Position numbers and translations under genes: made by a program | Assembly: GCA_032622095.1 (NCBI GenBank) | Contig: CP136063.1 | Coordinates: 268,639,426-268,703,425 of the forward strand | DNA: 64,000 bases | Reading direction: 5' to 3' | Source: Siphonodentalium dalli | Lineage: Eukaryota > Mollusca > Scaphopoda > Gadilida > Siphonodentaliidae | Shown: piece by piece, positions 1-11,276 of the stretch | Position numbering within the stretch: position 1 is the first letter of the stretch | Layout of the letters: the number at the start of each line of letters is the position of its first letter | The notes under the pieces: model-generated | Database searches by the model: none | Told to the model about the DNA's origin: nothing | Seen by the model: the letters and a program-made list of their open reading frames with translations, nothing else

Positions 1-1974
1 GGCAAATAAGAAATCGACAAATTTTGAAGGAAATTTCATATAGTTTGAACATTTAGTGGCACAAGCTGTCGCTATATGGCCACATAATCACCATTTCTAC
101 CCGCCTTACAGCAAATCCGTACAAGTTGACCGTCGGTTGACCACCCACGGATATCCTGTGGGGATGGCAAATAAGAAATCGACCAATTTTGAAGGAAATT
201 TCGTATAGTTTGAACATTTAGTGGCACAAGCTGTCGCTATATGGCCACATAATCACCATTTCTACCCGCCTTACAGAAAACCCGGACCAGTTGACCGTCG
301 GTTGAACACCCACGGAAATCCTGGGGGGATGGCAAATAAGGAATCGACCAATTTAGAAGAAAATTTCGTATAGTTTGAACATTTAGTGGCACAAGCTGTC
401 GCTCTATGGCCACATAATCACAATTTCTACCCGCCTTACAGAAAACCCGGACCAGTTGACCGTCGGTTGACCACCCACGGATATCCTGGCGGATGGCAAA
501 TAAGAAATAGACAAATTTTGAAGGAAATTTCATATAGTTTGAACATTTAGTGGCACAAGCTGTCGCTATATGGCCACATAATCACCATTTCTACCCGCCT
601 TACAGAAAATCCGTACCAGTTGACCGTCGGTTGACCACCCACGGATATCCTGGGGGATGGCAAATAAGGAATCGACCAATTTTGAAGAAAATTTCGTATA
701 GTTTGAACATTTAGTGGCACAAGCTGTCGCTCTATGGCCACATAATCACAATTTCTACCCGCCTTACAGAAAACCCGGACCAGTTGACCGTCGGTTGACC
801 ACCCACGGATATCCTGGGGGGATGGCAAATAAGAAATCGACAAATTTTGAAGGAAATTTCATATAGTTTGAACATTTAGTGGCACAAGCTGTCGCTATAT
901 GGCCACATAATCACCATTTCTACCCGCCTTACAGAAAATCCGGACCAGTTGACCGTCGGTTGACCACCCACGGATATCCTGGGGGATGGCAAATAAGAAA
1001 TCGACCAATTTTGAAGGAAATTTCGTATAGTTTGAACATTTAGTGGCACAAGCTGTCGCTATATGGCCACATAATCACCATTTCTACCCGCCTTATAGAA
1101 AACCCGGACCAGTTGAACGTCGGTTGACCACCCACGGATATCCTGGGGGGATGGCAAATAAGAAATCGACAAATTTTGAAGGAAATTTCGTATAGTTTGA
1201 ACATTTAGTGTCACAATCTGTCGCTATATGGCCACATAATTACCATTTCTACCCGCCTTTCAGAAAATCCGGACCAGTTGACCGTCGGTTGACCATCCAC
1301 GGATATCATGGGGGGATGGAAAATAAGAAATCGACAAATTTTGAAGGAAATTTCGTATAGTTTGAACATTTAGTGGCACATGCTGTCGCTATATGGCCAC
1401 ATAATCACCATTACTACCCGCCTTACAGAAAACCCGGACCAGGTGACCGTCGGTTGTCCACCCACGGATATCCTGGGGAGATGGCAAATAAGAAATCGAC
1501 AAATTTTGAAGGAAATTTCGTATAGTTTAAACATTTAGTGGCACAAGCTGTCGCCAAATGGCCACATAATCACCATTTCTACCCGCCTTACAGAAAACCC
1601 GGACCAGTTGACCGTCGGTTGACCACCCACGGATATCCTGGGGGATAGCAAATAAGAAATCGACCAATTTTGAAGAAAATTTCATATAGTTTGAACATTT
1701 AGTGGCACAAGCTGTCGCTATATGGCCACATAATCACAATTTCTACCCGCCTTACAGAAAACCCGGACCAGTTGACCGTCGGTTGACCACCCACGGATAT
1801 CCTGGGGGGATGGCAAATAAGAAATCGACAAATTTTGAAGGAAATTTCATATAGTTTGAACATTTAGTGGCACAAGCTGTCGCTATATGGCCACATAATC
1901 ACCATTTCTACCCCCCTTTCAGAAAATCCGGACCAGTTGACCGTCGGTTGACCACCCACGGATATCCTGGGGGA

Positions 1975-4119
1975 TGGCAAATAAGAAATCGACCAATTTT
2001 GAAGGAAATTTCGTATAGTTTGAACATTTAGTGACACAAGCTGTCGCTATATGGCCACATAATCACCATTTCTACCCGCCTTACAGAAAACCCGGACCAG
2101 TTGACCGTCGGTTGACCACCAACGGATATCCTGGAGGGATGGCAAATAAGAAATCGACCAATTTTGAAGGAAATTTCGTATAGTTTGAACATTTAGTGGC
2201 ACAAGCTGTCGCTATATGGCCACATAATCACCATTTCTACCCGCCTTACAGAAAACCCGGACCAGTTGACCGTCGGTTGACCACCCACGGATATCCTGGG
2301 GGGATGGCAAATAAGAAATCGACCAATTTTGAAGGAAATTTCGTATAGTTTGAACATCTAGTGGCACAAGCTGTCGCTATAAGGTCACATAATCACCATT
2401 TCTACCCGCCTTACAGAAAACCCGGACCAGTTGACCGTCGTTTGACCACCCACGGATATCCTGGAGGGATGGCAAATAAGAAATCGACCAATTTTGAAGA
2501 AAATTTCGTATAGTTTGAACATTTAGTGGCACAAGCTGTCCCTCTATGGCCACATAAACACAATTTCTACCCGCCTTACAGAAAACCCGGACCAGTTGAC
2601 CGTCGGTTGACCACACACGGATATCCTGGGGGGATAGCAAATAAGAAATCGACCAATTTTGAAGGAAATTTCGTATAGTTTGAACATTTAGTGGCACAAG
2701 CTGTCGCTATATGGCCACATAATCACAATTTCTACCCGCCTTACAGAAAACCCGAACCAGTTGACCGTCGGTTGACAACCCACGGATATCCTGGGGGGAT
2801 GGCAAATAAGAAATCGACAAATTTTGAAGGAAATTTCGTATAGTTTGAACATTTAGTGGCACATGCTGTCGCTATATGGCCACATAATCACCATTTCTAC
2901 CCGCCTTACAGAAAACCCGGACCAGGTGACCGTCGGTTGTCCACCCACGGATATCCTGGGGGATGGCAAAATAAGAAATCGACCAATTTTTAAGGAAATT
3001 TCGTATAGTTTGAACATTTACTGGCACAAGCTGTCGCTATATGGCCACATAATCACCATTTCTACCCGCCTTACAGAAAACCCGGACCAGTTGACCGTCG
3101 GTTGAACACCCACGGATATCCTGGGGGGATGGCAAATAAGGAATCGACCAATTTTGAAGAAAATTTCGTATAGTTTGAACATTTAGTGGCACAAGCTGTC
3201 GCTATATGGCCATAAAATCACAATTTCTACCCGCCTTACAGAAAACCCGGACCAGTTGACCGTCGGTTGACCACCCACGGATATCCTGGGGGGATGGCAA
3301 ATAAGAAATCGACAAATTTTGAAGGAAATTTCATATAGTTTGAACATTTAGTGGCACAAGCTGTCGCTATATGGCCACATAATCACCATTTCTACCCGCC
3401 TTACAGAAAATCCGTACCAGTTGACCGTCGGTTGTCCACCCTCGGATATCCTGGGGGGATGGCAAATAAGAAATCGACCAATTTTGAAGGAAATTTCGTA
3501 TAGTTTGAACATTTAGTGGCACAAGCTGTCGCTATATGGCCACATAATCACCATTTCTACCCGCCTTACAGATAATCCGGACCAGTTGACCGTCGGTTGA
3601 ACACCCGCGGATATCCTGGGGGGATGGCAAATAAGGAATCGACCAATTTTGAAGAAAATTTCGTATAGTTTGAACATTTAGTGGCACAAGCTGTCGCCCT
3701 ATGGCCACATAATCAAAATTTCTACCCGCCTTACAGAAAACCCGGACCAGTTGACCGTCGGTTGACCACCCACGGATATCCTGGGGGGATGGCAAATAAG
3801 AAATCGACAAATTTTGAAGGAAATTTCATATAGTTTGAACATTTAGTGGCACAAGCTGTCGCTATATGGCCACATAATTACAATTTCTACCCGCCTTACA
3901 GAAAACCCGGACCAGTTGACCGTCGGTTGACCACCCACGGATATCCTGGAGGGATGGCAAATAAGAAATCGACCAATTTTGAAGGAAATTTCGTATAGTT
4001 TGAACATTTAGTGGCACAAGCTGTCGCTATATGGCCACATTATCACCATTTCTACCCGCCTTACAGAAAACCCGGACCAGTTGACCGTCGGTTGACCACC
4101 CACGGATATCCTGGGGGGA
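1975..4119. repeat. Array A higher-order repeat, copy 1 (13 monomers, 2145 bp)
   Basis: Private monomer variants recur exactly 2145 bp (13 x 165) downstream. Examples are GTGACACAAG at 2031 and 4176, ATCTAGTGGC at 2356 and 4501, CCTCTATGGC at 2541 and 4686, and CAACCCACGG at 2776 and 4921. The correspondence starts near 1975; upstream of it the monomers at the expected offset do not share the variants. The boundaries are approximate because the phase is arbitrary. Confidence 0.85.
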
Positions 4120-6264
4120 TGGCAAATAAGAAATCGACCAATTTTGAAGGAAATTTCGTATAGTTTGAACATTTAGTGACACAAGCTGTCGCTATATGGC
4201 CACATAATCACCATTTCTACCCGCCTTACAGAAAACCCGGACCAGTTGACCGTCGGTTGACCACCCACGGATATCCTGGAGGGATGGCAAATAAGAAATC
4301 GACCAATTTTGAAGGAAATTTCGTATAGTTTGAACATTTAGTGGCACAAGCTGTCGCTATATGGCCACATAATCACCATTTCTACCCGCCTTACAGAAAA
4401 CCCGGACCAGTTGACCGTCGGTTGACCACCCACGGATATCCTGGGGGGATGGCACATAAGAAATCGACCAATTTTGAAGGAAATTTCGTATAGTTTGAAC
4501 ATCTAGTGGCACAAGCTGTCGCTATATGGCCACATAATCACCATTTCTACCCGCCTTACAGAAACCCCGGACCAGTTGACCGTCGTTTGACCACCCACGG
4601 ATATCCTGGAGGGATGCCAAATAAGAAATCGACCAATTTTGAAGAAAATTTCGTATAGTTTGAACATTTAGTGGCACAAGCTGTCCCTCTATGGCCACAT
4701 AATCACAATTTCTACCCGCCTTACAGAAAACCCGGACCAGTTGACCGTCGGTTGACCACACACGGATATCCTGGGGGGATAGCAAATAAGAAATCGACCA
4801 ATTTTGAAGGAAATTTGGTATAGTTTGAACATTTAGTGGCACAAGCTGTCGCTATATGGCCACATAATCACAATTTCAACCCGCCTTACAGAACACCCGA
4901 ACCAGTTGACCGTCGGTTGACAACCCACGGATATCCTGGGGGGATGGCAAATAAGAAATCGACAAATTTTGAAGGAAATTTCGTATAGTTTGAACATTTA
5001 GTGGCACATGCTGTCGCTATATGGCCACATAATCACCATTTCTACCCGCCTTACAGAAAACCCGGACCAGGTGACCGTCGGTTGTCCACCCACGGATATC
5101 CTGGGGGATGGCAAAATAAGAAATCGACCAATTTTTAAGGAAATTTCGTATAGTTTGAACATTTACTGGCACAAGCTGTCGCTATATGGCCACATAATCA
5201 CCATTTCTACCCGCCTTACAGAAAACCCGGACCAGTTGACCGTCGGTTGAACACCCACGGATATCCTGAAGGGATGGCAAATAAGGAATCGACCAATTTT
5301 GAAGAAAATTTCGTATAGTTTGAACATTTAGTGGCACAAGCTGTCGCTATATGGCCACAAAATCACAATTTCTACCCGCCTTACAGAAAACCCGGACCAG
5401 TTGACCGTCGGTTGACCACCCACGGATATCCTGGGGGGATGGCTAATAAGAAATCGACAAATTTTGAAGGAAATTTCATATAGTTTGAACATTTAGTGCA
5501 CAAGCTGTCGCTATATGGCCACATAATCACCATTTCTACCCGCCTTACAGAAAATCCGTACCAGTTGACCGTCGGTTGTCCACCCTCGGATATCCTGGGG
5601 GGATGGCAAATAAGAAATCGACCAATTTTGAAGGAAATTTCGTATAGTTTGAACATTTAGTGGCACAAGCTGTCGCTATATGGCCACTTAATCACCATTT
5701 CTACCCGCCTTACAGATAATCCGGACCAGTTGACCGTCGGTTGAACACCCACGGATATCCTGGGGGGATGGCAAATAAGGAATCGACCAATTTTGAAGAA
5801 AATTTCGTATAGTTTGAACATTTAGTGGCACAAGCTGTCGCCCTATGGCCACATAATCAAAATTTCTACCCGCCTTACAGAAAACCCGGACCAGTTGACC
5901 GTCGGTTGACCACCCACGGATATCCTGGGGGGATGGCAAATAAGAAATCGACAAATTTTGAAGGAAATTTCATATAGTTTGAACATTTAGTGGTACAAGC
6001 TGTCGCTATATGGCCACATAATTACAATTTCTACCCGCCTTACAGAAAACCTGGACCAGTTGACCGTCGGTTGACCACCCACGGATATCCTGGAGGGATG
6101 GCAAATAAGAAATCGACCAATTTGAAGGAAATTTCGTATAGTTTGAACATTTAGTGGCACAAGCTGTCGCTATATGGCCACATTATTACCATTTCTACCC
6201 GCCTTACAGAAAACCCGGACCAGTTGACCGTCGGTTGACCACCCACGGATATCCTGGGGGGATG
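4120..6264. repeat. Array A higher-order repeat, copy 2
   Basis: This is the second copy of the 13-monomer block, sharing the private variants of copy 1 at +2144/2145 bp. An example is the pair CACATAATTACAA near 3871 and 6015. The distance from its ATCTAG landmark (4501) to the next one (6479) is 1978 bp, or 12 monomers, so one monomer was lost between about 6180 and 6480, around the boundary with copy 3. Confidence 0.75.
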
Positions 6265-7716
6265 GCAAATAAGAAATCGACCAATTTTGAAGGAAATTTC
6301 TAATAGTTTGAACATTTAGTGGCACAAGCTGTCGCTATATGGCCAAATAATCACAATTTCTACCCGCCTTACAGAAAACCCGGACCAGTTGACCGTCGGT
6401 TGACCACCCACGAATATCCTGGGGGGATGGCAAATAAGAAATCGACCAATTTTGAAGGAAATTTCGTATAGTTTGAACATCTAGTGGCACAAGCTGTCGC
6501 TATATGGCCACATAATCACCATTTCTACCCGCCTTACAGAAAACCCGGACCAGTTGACCGTCGTTTGACCACCCACGGATATCCTGGAGGGATGGCAAAT
6601 AAGAAATCGACCAATTTCGAAGAAAATTTCGTATAGTTTGAACATTTAGTGGCACAAGCTGTCCCTCTATGGCCAACATAATCACAATTTCTACCCGCCT
6701 TACAGAAAACCCGGTCCAGTTGACCGTCGGTTGATCACACACGGATATCCTGGGGGGATAGCAAATAAGAAATCGACCAATTTTGAAGGAAATTTCGTAT
6801 AGTTTGAACATTTAGTGGCACAAGCTGTCGCTATATGGCCACATAATCACAATTTCTACCCGCCTTACAGAAAAACCCGAACCAGTTGACCGTCGGTTGA
6901 CAACCCACGGATATCCTGGGGGGGATGGCAAATAAGAAATCGACAAATTTTGAAGGAAATTTCGTATAGTTTGAACATTTGGTGGCACATGCTGTCGCTA
7001 TATGGCCACATAATCACCATTTCTACCCGCCCCTTACAGAAAACCCGGACCAGGTGACCGTCGGTTGTCCACCCACGGATATCCTAGGGGGATGGCAAAA
7101 TAAGAAATCGACCAATTTTGAAGGAAATTTCGTATAGTTTGAACATTTAGTGGCACAAGCTGTCGCTATATGGCCACAAAATCACAATTTCTACCCGCCT
7201 TACAGAAAACCCGGACCAGTTGACCGTCGGTAGACCACCCACGGATATCCTGGGGGGATGGCAAATAAGAAATCGACAAATTTTGAAGGAAATTTCATAT
7301 AGTTTGAACATTTAGTGGCACAAGCTGTCGCTATATGGCCACATAATCACCATTTCTACCCGCCTTACAGCAAATCCGTACAAGTTGACCGTTGGTTGAC
7401 CACCCACGGATATCCTGGGGGGATGGCAAATAAGAAATCGACCAATTTTGAAGGAAATTTCGTATAGTTTGAACATTTAGTGGCACAAGCTGTCGCTATA
7501 TGGCCACATAATCACCATTTCTACCCGCCTTACAGAAAACTCGGACCAGTTGATCGTCGGTTGACCACCCACGGATATCCTGGAGGGATGGCAAATAAGA
7601 AATCGACCAATTTTGAAGAAAATTTCGTATAGTTTGAACATTTAGTGGCACAAGCTGTCGCTATATGGCCACATAATTACAATTTCTACCCGCCTTACAG
7701 AAAACCCGGACCAGTT
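6265..7716. repeat. Array A higher-order repeat, copy 3 (partial, with monomer loss)
   Basis: A third copy is recognisable by ATCTAG at 6479, CCTCTATGG at 6664, CAACCCACGG at 6901 and the CACATGCTG variant near 6985. The next landmark (CCACAAAATCAC) follows after about 190 bp instead of about 350 bp, so one further monomer is missing. This copy also carries small extra insertions in homopolymers (6841-7100). It ends at the N gap. Confidence 0.65.
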
Positions 7717-7816
7717 NNNNNNNNNNNNNNNNNNNNNNNNNNNNNNNNNNNNNNNNNNNNNNNNNNNNNNNNNNNNNNNNNNNNNNNNNNNNNNNNNNNN
7801 NNNNNNNNNNNNNNNN
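7717..7816. other. Assembly gap (100 N)
   Basis: Exactly 100 N separate array A from array B. A round 100 is commonly used as a placeholder for a gap of unknown length, so the true distance, and even the adjacency of A and B, is not established. The sequence after the gap starts at an arbitrary point inside a B unit, so array B probably continues into the gap. Confidence 0.99.
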
Positions 7817-7977
7817 GCGGCCGTTTTCTGTTTAATTGGAAATACTCAGAAACTAATGGGAGGAGGACCGCGAAATCTCTAGCGAATGAAGGCATCTAAG
7901 GTCTACTAAAAATAATGGTATCCGGATGTTGGTCCAATATCTTTTAACAGAGTTATGGCCCTTTTTCGATTATTTTT

Positions 7978-7996
7978 CATTATTATTATTATTATA
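7978..7996. repeat. ATT microsatellite (B example)
   Basis: A short CATTATTATT... tract of about five to six ATT copies occurs once per B unit. D has about three copies (for example near 48307-48318) and E has about five (near 60956-60972), so the length differs between families but looks constant within each. Confidence 0.85.
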
Positions 7997-8215
7997 CTAC
8001 AGTATTTTTCAACGCCCAAATCTCGGAATGTATTAGTACTAGAAAACTCAAGTTTGGTAAGTATGTTGGGGTAAATGAGTTCTATGCCTTTGGCTCATAA
8101 CGGATATTGTCCGCATTTACCCCGTAGAGTTATCTCCCTTTATATGAAAAAATGTCATTTTATTATCTCGGAAATTATAAGGAGCAGAGCATCGAAAATT
8201 GGACTGTATACACAT

Positions 8216-8286
8216 CTCGATATGCCCTACTGCCCACGGGCATCAGAACTTGTGTCCGCGCTTTCCCTGAGGAGTTACCGCCCATA
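8216..8286. repeat. 71-bp conserved core of the 1.7-2.0 kb repeat (B example)
   Basis: From CTCGATATGCCC to TTACCGCCCATA the B sequence differs from D (48538-48608) and E (61193-61263) at a single position (CATCAGAAC versus CATCAAAAC), while adjacent sequence differs far more. It contains a small dyad, TGCCC-AC-GGGCA. It is present once per unit. No function is known; see findings. Confidence 0.85.
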
Positions 8287-9502
8287 GTTGGCAAACCTCT
8301 ATTTGATTGTACTCTGTTGTCCTCTTGTATCATTCCAGATAACTGCATGTGGTTTTCATAGTCGTGTTGACCGTTGTCAGTTTAGTCAGAGAAGGAAATT
8401 TTGACAGGGTCAGACATATATTTTGACACTGGGGTGGGGGGCAAATTGTTTGCAAAATAAAATTTTGATTGACATTCATATATTTAAGTTTATGTATTTC
8501 CCGAACGAAAACAAACTCATACCGGAAAGGATTTTTGAAATCCGAGAAGAAATGCAAGAGTTACGGGCCCTCAAAGTTTGCAATTTGGGCCCATGTGCTT
8601 GTCCTCACATCTCCTCCGAAGATATCGAACATAGGATATCATCTGATACGCCAACGTGTGCGGACGGAAGAGAGCACGCGGTGGGCCAAATTTTGCCAGT
8701 GTCTGTTCATTATTGTGGGTCTGGGGAGGGGTGGTCCGTGGTACCAATTTTTAATTCTTCTCGGAATCAGATGAAACTTGGAATATAACATCTGCAACAT
8801 CAGCCGATCTAGAAACTGGAAGAATTTCGAAAATCCATCGAAAACTAAAAGAATCGCGGGCCCTCAAACTTTGCAATTTTGGGCCCATGTGCTTGATAAC
8901 ACATCTCCTCCGAAGATATCGAACATAGGATGTCATCTGATACGAAAATGCGTACGGACTGGAGACGGCACGCGGTGGGCCAAATTTTGCCAGTGTCGGT
9001 TCATTATTGTGGGTCTGGGGAGGGGTGGTCCGTGGTGCCGAATTTTAATTCTTCTCGGAATCAGATGAAACTTAGAATATAATATCTGCAACATCAGCCG
9101 ATCTCGAAGCTGAAGACAGATCGTAAATACGTTGGAAAATGGCGGAGATTTTGGCCGTACAAGTTTGAATTTGGGCCCATATGCTTTCCAATAATCAAAG
9201 TGTTATCCGTCTCCAAATCAGATGAAATTTATACTATGCAATCTATGTCAGCCGCAAATCACAAAACTGGAAACAACTTTAAAATCCGTTGGAAACTGAC
9301 GAAGTTACGGGGCCTCAAACTTAGCAGTTTGTGCCAGGGGTTGATGTTTTCCCAATCCCGTCACCCAATTTCGAGGCAGGGGTGGGGTCACGTCCAAACA
9401 CTTGAGATCAACCTACACATATTAGGACAACATATAATCACCATACTTCATATTTTCCGTCCATAAACTGCGATTCTTTCCACTCATGATTGATCCTATT
9501 AT

Positions 9503-9533
9503 TATACTTCCATGGTGTAACCAAGGAAGTATA
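9503..9533. repeat. 31-bp inverted repeat / hairpin at the unit junction (B example)
   Basis: The left arm is TATACTTCCATGGT (9503-9516), the loop is GTA, and the right arm is ACCAAGGAAGTATA (9520-9533). Thirteen of 14 positions pair, with one A-A mismatch. It recurs once per B unit, at 9503 + n x 1730 with a shift of +294 after each long unit (last at 44985-45015). It is also found in D (50117, 52134, 55936, 57953) and E (60750, 62479). Read across the junction, the arms would be the two inverted ends of one unit. Confidence 0.93.
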
Positions 9534-9546
9534 TTGTTTTTCTACT

Positions 9547-11276
9547 GCGGCCGTTTTCTGTTTAATTGGAAATACTCAGAAACTAATGGGAGGAGGACCG
9601 CGAAATCTCTAGCGAATGAAGGCATCTAAGGTCTACTAAAAATAATGGTATCCGGATGTTGGTCCAATATCTTTTAACAGAGTTATGGCCCTTTTTCGAT
9701 TATTTTTCATTATTATTATTATTATACTACAGTATTTTTCAACGCCCAAATCTCGGAATGTATTAGTACTAGAAAACTCAAGTTTGGTAAGTATGTTGGG
9801 GTAAATGAGTTCTATGCCTTTGGCTCATAACGGATATTGTCCGCATTTACCCCGTAGAGTTATCTCCCTTTATATGAAAAAATGTCATTTTATTATCTCG
9901 GAAATTATAAGGAGCAGAGCATCGAAAATTGGACTGTATACACATCTCGATATGCCCTACTGCCCACGGGCATCAGAACTTGTGTCCGCGCTTTCCCTGA
10001 GGAGTTACCGCCCATAGTTGGCAAACCTCTATTTGATTGTACTCTGTTGTCCTCTTGTATCATTCCAGATAACTGCATGTGGTTTTCATAGTCGTGTTGA
10101 CCGTTGTCAGTTTAGTCAGAGAAGGAAATTTTGACAGGGTCAGACATATATTTTGACACTGGGGTGGGGGGCAAATTGTTTGCAAAATAAAATTTTGATT
10201 GACATTCATATATTTAAGTTTATGTATTTCCCGAACGAAAACAAACTCATACCGGAAAGGATTTTTGAAATCCGAGAAGAAATGCAAGAGTTACGGGCCC
10301 TCAAAGTTTGCAATTTGGGCCCATGTGCTTGTCCTCACATCTCCTCCGAAGATATCGAACATAGGATATCATCTGATACGCCAACGTGTGCGGACGGAAG
10401 AGAGCACGCGGTGGGCCAAATTTTGCCAGTGTCTGTTCATTATTGTGGGTCTGGGGAGGGGTGGTCCGTGGTACCAATTTTTAATTCTTCTCGGAATCAG
10501 ATGAAACTTGGAATATAACATCTGCAACATCAGCCGATCTAGAAACTGGAAGAATTTCGAAAATCCATCGAAAACTAAAAGAATCGCGGGCCCTCAAACT
10601 TTGCAATTTTGGGCCCATGTGCTTGATAACACATCTCCTCCGAAGATATCGAACATAGGATGTCATCTGATACGAAAATGCGTACGGACTGGAGACGGCA
10701 CGCGGTGGGCCAAATTTTGCCAGTGTCGGTTCATTATTGTGGGTCTGGGGAGGGGTGGTCCGTGGTGCCGAATTTTAATTCTTCTCGGAATCAGATGAAA
10801 CTTAGAATATAATATCTGCAACATCAGCCGATCTCGAAGCTGAAGACAGATCGTAAATACGTTGGAAAATGGCGGAGATTTTGGCCGTACAAGTTTGAAT
10901 TTGGGCCCATATGCTTTCCAATAATCAAAGTGTTATCCGTCTCCAAATCAGATGAAATTTATACTATGCAATCTATGTCAGCCGCAAATCACAAAACTGG
11001 AAACAACTTTAAAATCCGTTGGAAACTGACGAAGTTACGGGGCCTCAAACTTAGCAGTTTGTGCCAGGGGTTGATGTTTTCCCAATCCCGTCACCCAATT
11101 TCGAGGCAGGGGTGGGGTCACGTCCAAACACTTGAGATCAACCTACACATATTAGGACAACATATAATCACCATACTTCATATTTTCCGTCCATAAACTG
11201 CGATTCTTTCCACTCATGATTGATCCTATTATTATACTTCCATGGTGTAACCAAGGAAGTATATTGTTTTTCTACT
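9547..11276. repeat. Array B unit 2 (1730 bp)
   Basis: Consensus-type unit; no difference from unit 1 was noticed. Confidence 0.95.

Larger units (their letters stand above)
1..7716. repeat. Array A: 165-bp satellite, about 46-47 tandem monomers
   Basis: Successive occurrences of the landmark ACAAGCTGTCGCT fall at 61, 226, 391 and 555, giving a period of 164-165 bp that continues to the assembly gap. Monomers are head-to-tail and differ by scattered substitutions (a few percent by eye) and by a 5-G/6-G length change in the CCTGGGGGGATGG tract. The monomer length is close to a nucleosome repeat and is typical of centromeric or heterochromatic satellites in many eukaryotes; a centromeric role here is inference only. 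I see no sequence relationship to the 1.7-2.0 kb repeats after the gap and no CENP-B box. No gene is present. Confidence 0.97.
7817..9546. repeat. Array B unit 1 (1730 bp)
   Basis: First unit after the gap, consensus type. Landmarks: ATT microsatellite near 7978-7996, conserved core 8216-8286, G-rich tract near 8430, first GGGCCC pair 8565-8592, second pair 8858-8886, single 294-bp subunit about 8747-9040, two shorter diverged subrepeats to about 9350, hairpin 9503-9533. Confidence 0.95.

Noticed and set aside
237-6811. Repetitive minus-strand frames in array A with a 55-residue period
   Set aside because: A 165-bp monomer is 3 x 55, so a stop-free frame automatically repeats. The 5-G/6-G changes shift the frame in many monomers and no long protein survives.
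1-7716. CRISPR array
   Set aside because: The whole 165-bp monomer repeats, with no short repeat and unique spacer pattern, and the context is eukaryotic.
1-7716. CENP-B box in the 165-bp monomer
   Set aside because: No sequence fits TTCGNNNNANNCGGG on either strand; ACCCGGACCAG lacks the required positions.
8075-8287. 70-codon frame in each B unit, also open in D units
   Set aside because: It is conserved as sequence between B and D, but a stop occurs in B unit 15 (33348), and the E version has in-frame stops soon after its start. It shows no domain and overlaps another open frame of similar length. Open by chance within a conserved repeat.
8423-8788. 121-codon and 101-codon overlapping frames per B unit
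   Set aside because: They overlap each other in different frames and lie across internal subrepeats. The equivalent D region gives a 74-codon frame with a changed end. Not maintained, so not genes.
9503-9560. Helitron 3' end (hairpin followed by CTRR)
   Set aside because: After the hairpin the sequence reads TTGTTTTTCTACTG in B, GTACTG in D and CTATTG in E. No CTRR end is conserved, and no matching TC start was found.
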